Shown one piece after another: positions 58,240 through 64,000 of a stretch of 64,000 nucleotides of DNA. The number at the start of each line of letters is the position of its first letter. The stretch's first letter is position 1. Source of the stretch: Carya illinoinensis. Its lineage: Eukaryota > Streptophyta > Magnoliopsida > Fagales > Juglandaceae. Location: contig NC_056767.1 of the NCBI RefSeq assembly GCF_018687715.1, positions 2,976,001 to 3,040,000 of the forward strand, written 5' to 3'. The notes below the pieces were generated by a model. That model saw only the letters and a program-made list of their open reading frames with translations, was not told the DNA's origin and ran no database searches. Position numbers and translations under genes: made by a program.

Positions 58240-61200
58240 ATGGACAAAAGCTGGATGAACTTGACCAATAGACTTCGATCGCCTGCATACGCCGAAGGGG
58301 TTAACACTTTCCTCAACCTGGCACGAAACCATTCTCGAGGAAGTGATCGCATTCGATGTCCATGCCGTTCATGTTGCAATACTCTCTTCTTGCCTATCTT
58401 TGATGTGGAGACTCACTTGTACATGAAAGTGATCAATCCAAATTATACCCAGTGGATCTTTCATGGGGAAGAGAAAACACAAAGTTTCAATGACGACGAC
58501 GATGATAGTGTTGCTGATTATGCCGATGACTACATTGATGATATGGACCACATGTTAGATGACATTCGAGCAGGCACATTTGTTGATGTTCCCCAAGGTT
58601 ATGATAATCCACTGGCAACTGATGGATCAATACCAGATCCCTTCCCAAGCCAATCTTTTGAGCAGCTACTAGAGGATGCTCGACGCTCACTTTTTGCTGG
58701 CTGTATCAAATTCTCAAAACTATCATTCATTGTGAAGTTGTTGCACATTAAGTGAAGTTGTTACATATTAAGACACTTGGTGGGTGGTCAATAAAGTCGT
58801 TTGATAGGGTACTTAAATTGTTGCAGTCTGCCTTTCTTGATGCTGAATTGCCACATTCATATGAAGAGTCAAGGTCATTGGAGTGGGGTTTGGGTATGAA
58901 TTATAATAAAATTCATGCATGTCCCAATGACTGCATTTTATTCTAGAAGGAAAATACTAATTTTAATGAATGTCCTATCTGTAAGGCTTCAAGGTGGGTG
59001 CCTAATACACACAGGGCTCGTCTTATCCCTAAAAAAGTGTTGAGGCATTTTCCTTTGAAGCCAAGATTGCAACATCTTTTCATGACTGCAAATATAGCAC
59101 GTGATATGAGATGGCATAAAGAGCAACGGCCAACCGATGAGTCTAGTATGAGGCATCCTGCAGACGCAGAGTCCTGAAAGAGATTTGATGACGACCATAG
59201 TTGGTTCGCACAGGATCCACGCAATATTAGGCTTGGTCTAGCAAGTGACGGTTTCAATCCCTTCAACAATATGGCTAAACCATATAGCATTTGGCCAGTA
59301 ATCCTGGTCCCGTATAACTTACCGCTGTGGTTGTGCATGAAGGACCAATTCTTCATGACATCCCTCATTACTCCTGGGCCAAAATCTGCAAGTAATGACA
59401 TTGATGTTTACTTGCAACCGTTGGTCGATGAACTGCTTGAATTTTGGGAACATGGGGTACCTACATATGATGCCTCCACGAAGGAAATGTTTATATTGCA
59501 TGTTGCTTTAATGTGACTTTCCAGCATATAGGATTCTTTATGGGTGGTCAACAAAAGGAAAATTGGCTTGTCCATCTTATATTGAGGGCACATACTCCAA
59601 TTGGTTGAAGTATGGGCGAAAACATTGTTATTTGGGACATCAACGTTTCTTGCCGCCCGATCACACCTGGCGAATGAGAAAACATTTGTTCAATGGTAAA
59701 GAAGATTATCGTAGACCACCAAGGGTTTTAGAAGGCTCTGATATTTTGGGTCAACTGCTGATGCTTGGGGATGTGCAATTTGGTAAATCTCATCGAAAGA
59801 GAAAACACACTGTTGAAGAGCTGAACTGGACAAAAAATAGCATTTTCTTCAAGGTACCGTATTGGGTAACCCTGTGTCTTCGACATAATTTAGATGTCAT
59901 GCATATTGAAAAGAATATTTTCGATAACATATTGTGCACATTAATAAACATTCCTGGTAAAACTAAAGATAATATCAATTCTTGACGTGACCTGGAGATT
60001 TTTGGATTCAAAAAAGAATTGCATTTGAAGTATGACGGTGAACGTGTTACAATGCCACAAGCATTGTATACATTACACGATGATGAAAAGAAAAAATTTT
60101 GTGAATGGCTGGTCAATGTGAAATTTCCAGATGGCTTCGCTTCGAACATCTTGCATTGTGTTTCTGTATGAGATTGTAGAATCTCAGGGTTGAAAAGCCA
60201 CGACTGTCATGTTTTCATGCAAAGACTACTTCCTATTGCTGTTGGGGGGATTTTTAGAAATGATATTGCATTGGCCATGATTGAACTGTGCAGTTTCTTC
60301 AAGAGGTTGTGTGCCTGAACCCTAGATGTTAATCAAATATCCCAGTTTGAAACTGATATTGCCACAATTCTATGCAAGTTGGAGATGATATTTCCCCCAT
60401 CTTTTTTCGATATCATGGTCTACCTAGCTGTCCACTTACTCCGGGAGGCCATACTTGGGGGTCCAGTACAATACAGGTAGATGTATCCATTTGAGAGATA
60501 TCTTGGCAAGTTCAAGCAGTATGTTAAGAATAAAGCCCGACCAGAAGGCTCAATAGCCGAAGCCTACATTCACATTGAATGCCTGACATTTTGCTCATTG
60601 TATCTCCAAGATATTGAGACGAAGTTTACTCGAGTGGACCGCAACATTGATGGTGAATCCGATGATATAGATGGAATCAAAATTTTCAACCAGAAAGTTT
60701 GTCCCATTGGTACAGCTTCCAACAGGCAATTATCAAATAAACTCCTTATGGAAGCAACATGGTACGTCCTCAACAACTGCGCTGAGATTGGACCCTACCT
60801 AGAGTAAGCATCCATTATCCCTCAACTCCAACTTCAACATGATTTTATGTCTTTTCCCATCAATCCTTTTATGTTGTATGACTTTAGCAAAACTTACATA
60901 TATTGCTGCACGATATTGTGTTCTCCAAATGCAAGGAGCATTATGAGAAGTGTAAGGTGGACAGCCCAAATTTTATCGATTGAACACATAAATCTGAATT
61001 TCCAACTTGGTTGAAAAAATGTGTAAGTTAGCTTGAACACAACCTATCTTGATGAACCCGACCCTTTATGATTAAATTGAAAATACTATAAGTGATGACC
61101 TTCCAACAAAATATTGTTGTAGGTTCAGGACCAACGTATCACCAACCCACTTGATGTGACTGATGATCTATATGCATTAGCTTGTGGTCCTGAACGGTGA

Positions 61201-61920
61201 GTTGCATTCTATACTGCTTGCATTATAAATGGCAAAAGGTTCCATACGAAAGAACGTGAACTTCGGAGGCGAACACAGAATTCAAGGGTGTTGGTAATTG
61301 GGGACGAAAATACTAATAATGTAGACTTCTACGGTGTTATTAATGAGATCATGGAGTTACACTACATGGGTTGGCGTCATGTGTATTTGTTCATGTGTGA
61401 GTGGTTTGATGTTGGTGATCCAAGATGAGGGGTACGAGTTGATAACCATATGACCAGTATCAACATGGATAGGACTTGGTATAAGGATGAACCGTTTGTG
61501 TTGGCATTCCAGGCTTCCCAGTGTTTTTACATCAGAGATATAAAGGCAAAAGGGTGATAGTTTATGATGCAAACGTACACGAACAGGAATGTATATGACA
61601 TTCCATCAGTGCCAATGGTGTTAGAAGATATCGATGGCTCATCAAGTGATGATGATGCTTATCAAGAAATTGAGGAGTCGTATGATTGTGCACCATTGTA
61701 GTGCGATGCATGTCCAATGTCAACTCCACTGAATAGGAATGATATAAAACCTATCTTGATTGATGCACGAAAAGTGACAACTATGGCTGGTCAAAATGTG
61801 AATTCGGCAGACTTTATTGACGATGGCATAATTGATTTTGGTTCAGGAGATGCTTTTGGTGATGGGGAATATTCAGATGATGAGGACCTTTACACAGACG
61901 AGGAGTCTATATCAGCGTAG
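58240..61920 (+). pseudogene. CACTA transposase (TNP2-type) gene, decayed
   Basis: It starts after an acceptor-like TTTTAG with MDKSWMNLTNRL, the transposase-associated domain (cysteines in RIRCPCRSCCN) at about 58,252-58,470. The tnp2 domain follows: CPICKASRW near 58,973, MAKPYSIWPVILVPYNLPLW near 59,270, and LRHNLDVMHIEKNIFDNILC near 59,880. A DUF4218 region (MYPFERYLGKFKQYVKNKAR, 60,481) and a DUF4216 region (about 61,320-61,510, WRHVYLFMCEWFDV) complete it, with an acidic tail ending at 61,920. At least eight in-frame stops interrupt the frame (for example 58,944, 59,175, 59,514, 59,983), several at expected arginine or tryptophan codons. Frameshifts lie at about 58,700 and 59,520. The enzyme would cut and rejoin CACTA ends; this copy cannot encode it. 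Confidence 0.92.
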
Positions 61921-63104
61921 ACAACCGGCTAGAATCGTTGATAACTTCCATGTCTTAAGTTTACCTTTTTTGTAATGTGTAAATGGACAATATAAGGTAT
62001 CAAGAAACACATGTATGCTCCTTTGAACTAAGTTATAATGATCCTGTTAGTTTTGTTTCACGATTTGGGTCAAGTAATGTTTGATTTCATAATCAGTATT
62101 ATGTTCAAGCATTTACTACTCTTATGCCCACACTATGAAGATAATACTAATATGATTGAAAACTGTTGCACCATTTTTGGGTCCCAAAAGTTGATGAAAA
62201 TCGCAATGTATAGTTTTGTCTTTAAATGCAAAATGGTTAAATTTGGAGCTTTTCCATGATGTAAAGTCCATTAATCATGTTGCCCCACATGATTAATGGA
62301 CTAGTACATGATCAAGAGTGCGAAAATCTCAAAATTATAAAGAGCAGGGGCATATTTAATTAGTTCTTATATCCAATGCATTAATGACTTGTGTTTCTAG
62401 TCCTAGCTTCTAAGATGCATGTGTCTAGCATGATTAATGCTAGTTAACTTTGTAATTAAATAGCTAGGTAGCATTGATGTGTTCCCAATTGTACAATGAC
62501 TGTCATCTATCCCTAAGTAATCATATTACACCTTATCATGTAGTATTTTTCTTTGCAATCAAAATTTTTTTTACTAGCTACAACTCCATAGAGAAAGCAT
62601 ATATAAACTCGAGATTACTACATATGTATATATTGTCATGATTTTGATAATGACAATGTTTGATTATTGTTATTCTATGACTAGTAACCAGGTCAGCGAC
62701 AAACACACAGGCGCAAACAGAAGAAAGTTTGACTATATATAACATCGCCATGCAAGAAATGACGAACAACCCCGGAGGTAAATATGTTCACAATTAAGTA
62801 CTTCCTTGGAGTCGGTAAACAATCAATGACTTTTCGGGCAAATAGTTCATTGAATTCTTGGTGGGAAAATTATAAAACGCATGAGCATTCATGCATCATC
62901 TCCCATTAATTTTAGTATATTAATGATGGATTGCTATATACGTGTATTACACAAAACAAAGCAATACTAATATCTACAGTAGAAATTAGTCATATACAAG
63001 GTGGGCATTAGAGTGCCTTTTTATTTAATGTGGATATCATGCTTTATTAAATTGGTTGGAATTACTTCTAACTTAAATGGGGTTTTCTAAATAAATGCAG
63101 GTAA
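61921..63104. other. Spacer between the two CACTA genes
   Basis: AT-rich with no coding recognised. A short inverted repeat, CATGATTAATG / CATTAATCATG, lies at about 62,268-62,300. Confidence 0.5.
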
Positions 63105-64000
63105 CACGATGGTAGGACCTTCCCGCAGAAGAGGAGCTGGGCGAGGTTTTCCGTGGCTGGCGATTTGTACCATAGTCATCAAGAGCACGCCAACCACGAG
63201 GAGTTCGTATCTCTTCATACCATAGCCCTCCAAATGAAGATCATGAGTCAGGCTCAGATGACTCAACTCAGCCTCCGAGTCATCCATGGGAGCCACCATG
63301 TCCCATTCCGATGCCCCCACCGGAGCCGAGTAGAGAATCCTCACCTGTAAGAGAACACCCACCTAATGGGGACAATATTGATTTGGTTGTGACCCACCTA
63401 ACGGAGACAATATCGGTACCGTTGTGATCCCACCCAACAGAGAAAATATCGGTACGATTGCCATTTATGTTCTATGTTTACTACAAAACCCCCAGTGCAT
63501 GTGTTTTTTACTATATCATTTTTGAAGACTGATATGATTGGGCGTTATCTTGTAATACAAATGTGACTGCCCCCACAATGCTTGCCTTGAAGATGGAGCA
63601 GCCCAAACGAAAACGTGGGCCAGCTAAGTGTATTGCGTTTGAGATGTTGAGAAAGCAAGGAAAAGTGTTTCTGAAGATTAATGACGGTGAAACTGCACCG
63701 TGCTATACGAACTCATCCATGTTCACTGCACGGGTAACGCAAATAATCAAACAACATTGTGACATGAGCTATGCGAGATGGACCGATGTGCCACAGGCAC
63801 AAAAGGACGAGTTAATTGACCGTGTGAGGGTAAGACATATTGCCTTTCATATTGACACATTGGAGTTGTTTGACAATAGAGAATGAATACTTATTGTGAT
63901 GTTCATCCATGTAGGCTGACTTCGTGTTGGATTGGGATCGGGAGAATCACAAGTTGACCGTCTTGAAGCAGCTGCGTAAGAGGTTTAATGCATTCCATCA
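63105..64000 (+). CDS. Second CACTA gene, Transposase_24 (Ptta/En/Spm) type, runs off the window
   Basis: Exon-like sequence at about 63,105-63,400 holds an arginine-rich start (MVGPSRRRGAGRGF) and, in a second frame, a proline-rich stretch (HPWEPPCPIPMPPPEP). The exon ending at 63,829 reads PKRKRGPAKCIAFEML, then YARWTDVPQAQKDELIDRVR, typical of the plant Ptta/En/Spm family that serves as the DNA-binding partner (TNPA-like) of TNP2. A GT donor at 63,830 and an AG acceptor at 63,913-63,914 join in phase 0 to ADFVLDWDRENHKLTV, which continues to the window end. Within the visible part the main exon has no stops, so it is better preserved than the neighbouring TNP2 gene. The exact start and first exon borders are uncertain. 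Confidence 0.78.

Overview
This is a window of plant nuclear DNA, most likely from a woody eudicot (possibly Fagales; a low-confidence impression from the repeat families). The reasons are strongly AT-rich intergenic sequence, plant-type mobile elements (Ty1/copia, Ty3/gypsy, L1 LINEs with a terminal RNase H domain, CACTA, hAT and Mutator-like MITEs), GT-AG introns, and plant gene families (FAR1-RELATED SEQUENCE, GRF zinc finger, BYPASS1-like). No bacterial or organellar features were seen.

Layout. 1-7.7 kb: end of a non-autonomous CACTA element, an hAT-like element with a perfect 8-bp target duplication, a 62-bp tandem repeat and nested MITEs. 7.7-13.4 kb: a near full-length but decayed L1 LINE on the minus strand. 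13.8-14.6 kb: a second hAT-like element carrying a nested MITE with a 9-bp duplication. 17.2-22.7 kb: a copia LTR fragment, the last exon of an unrecognised gene, a 5'-truncated copia element (minus) and a 5'-truncated LINE (plus). 22,727-31,413: an 8.7-kb compound unit inserted into that LINE with a perfect 5-bp duplication (CAAAC). Both outer ends are the same gypsy-type LTR start in opposite orientation. Inside are a full LTR, a polypurine tract, a gag zinc-knuckle remnant and an intact 142-codon antisense ORF with its own TATA box. 31.5-37.1 kb: segments duplicated from 4-5 kb and 17.2-18.4 kb, plus MITEs. 37.6-43.9 kb: the most gene-like part. A spliced FAR1-type MULE transposase/transcription-factor gene (plus) faces a small GRF zinc-finger, coiled-coil, membrane-anchor gene (minus). 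44-47 kb: 64-, 188- and 24-bp tandem repeats, a G-run tract and a copia fragment with 3' LTR. 49.9-51.2 kb: a clean solo LTR with duplication ATGTC. 52.7-53.2 kb: a BYPASS1-like pseudogene ending at 41 A's. 58.2-64 kb: an autonomous-type CACTA element with a decayed TNP2 gene and a better preserved second gene (Transposase_24) running off the window.

How it fits together. Nothing here forms a metabolic pathway. The window is a layered transposon landscape whose insertion order can be read from nested target duplications. The two most interesting units are the inverted-LTR compound element with its antisense ORF, and the convergent FAR1/GRF gene pair, whose layout recalls the two convergent genes of autonomous Mutator elements.
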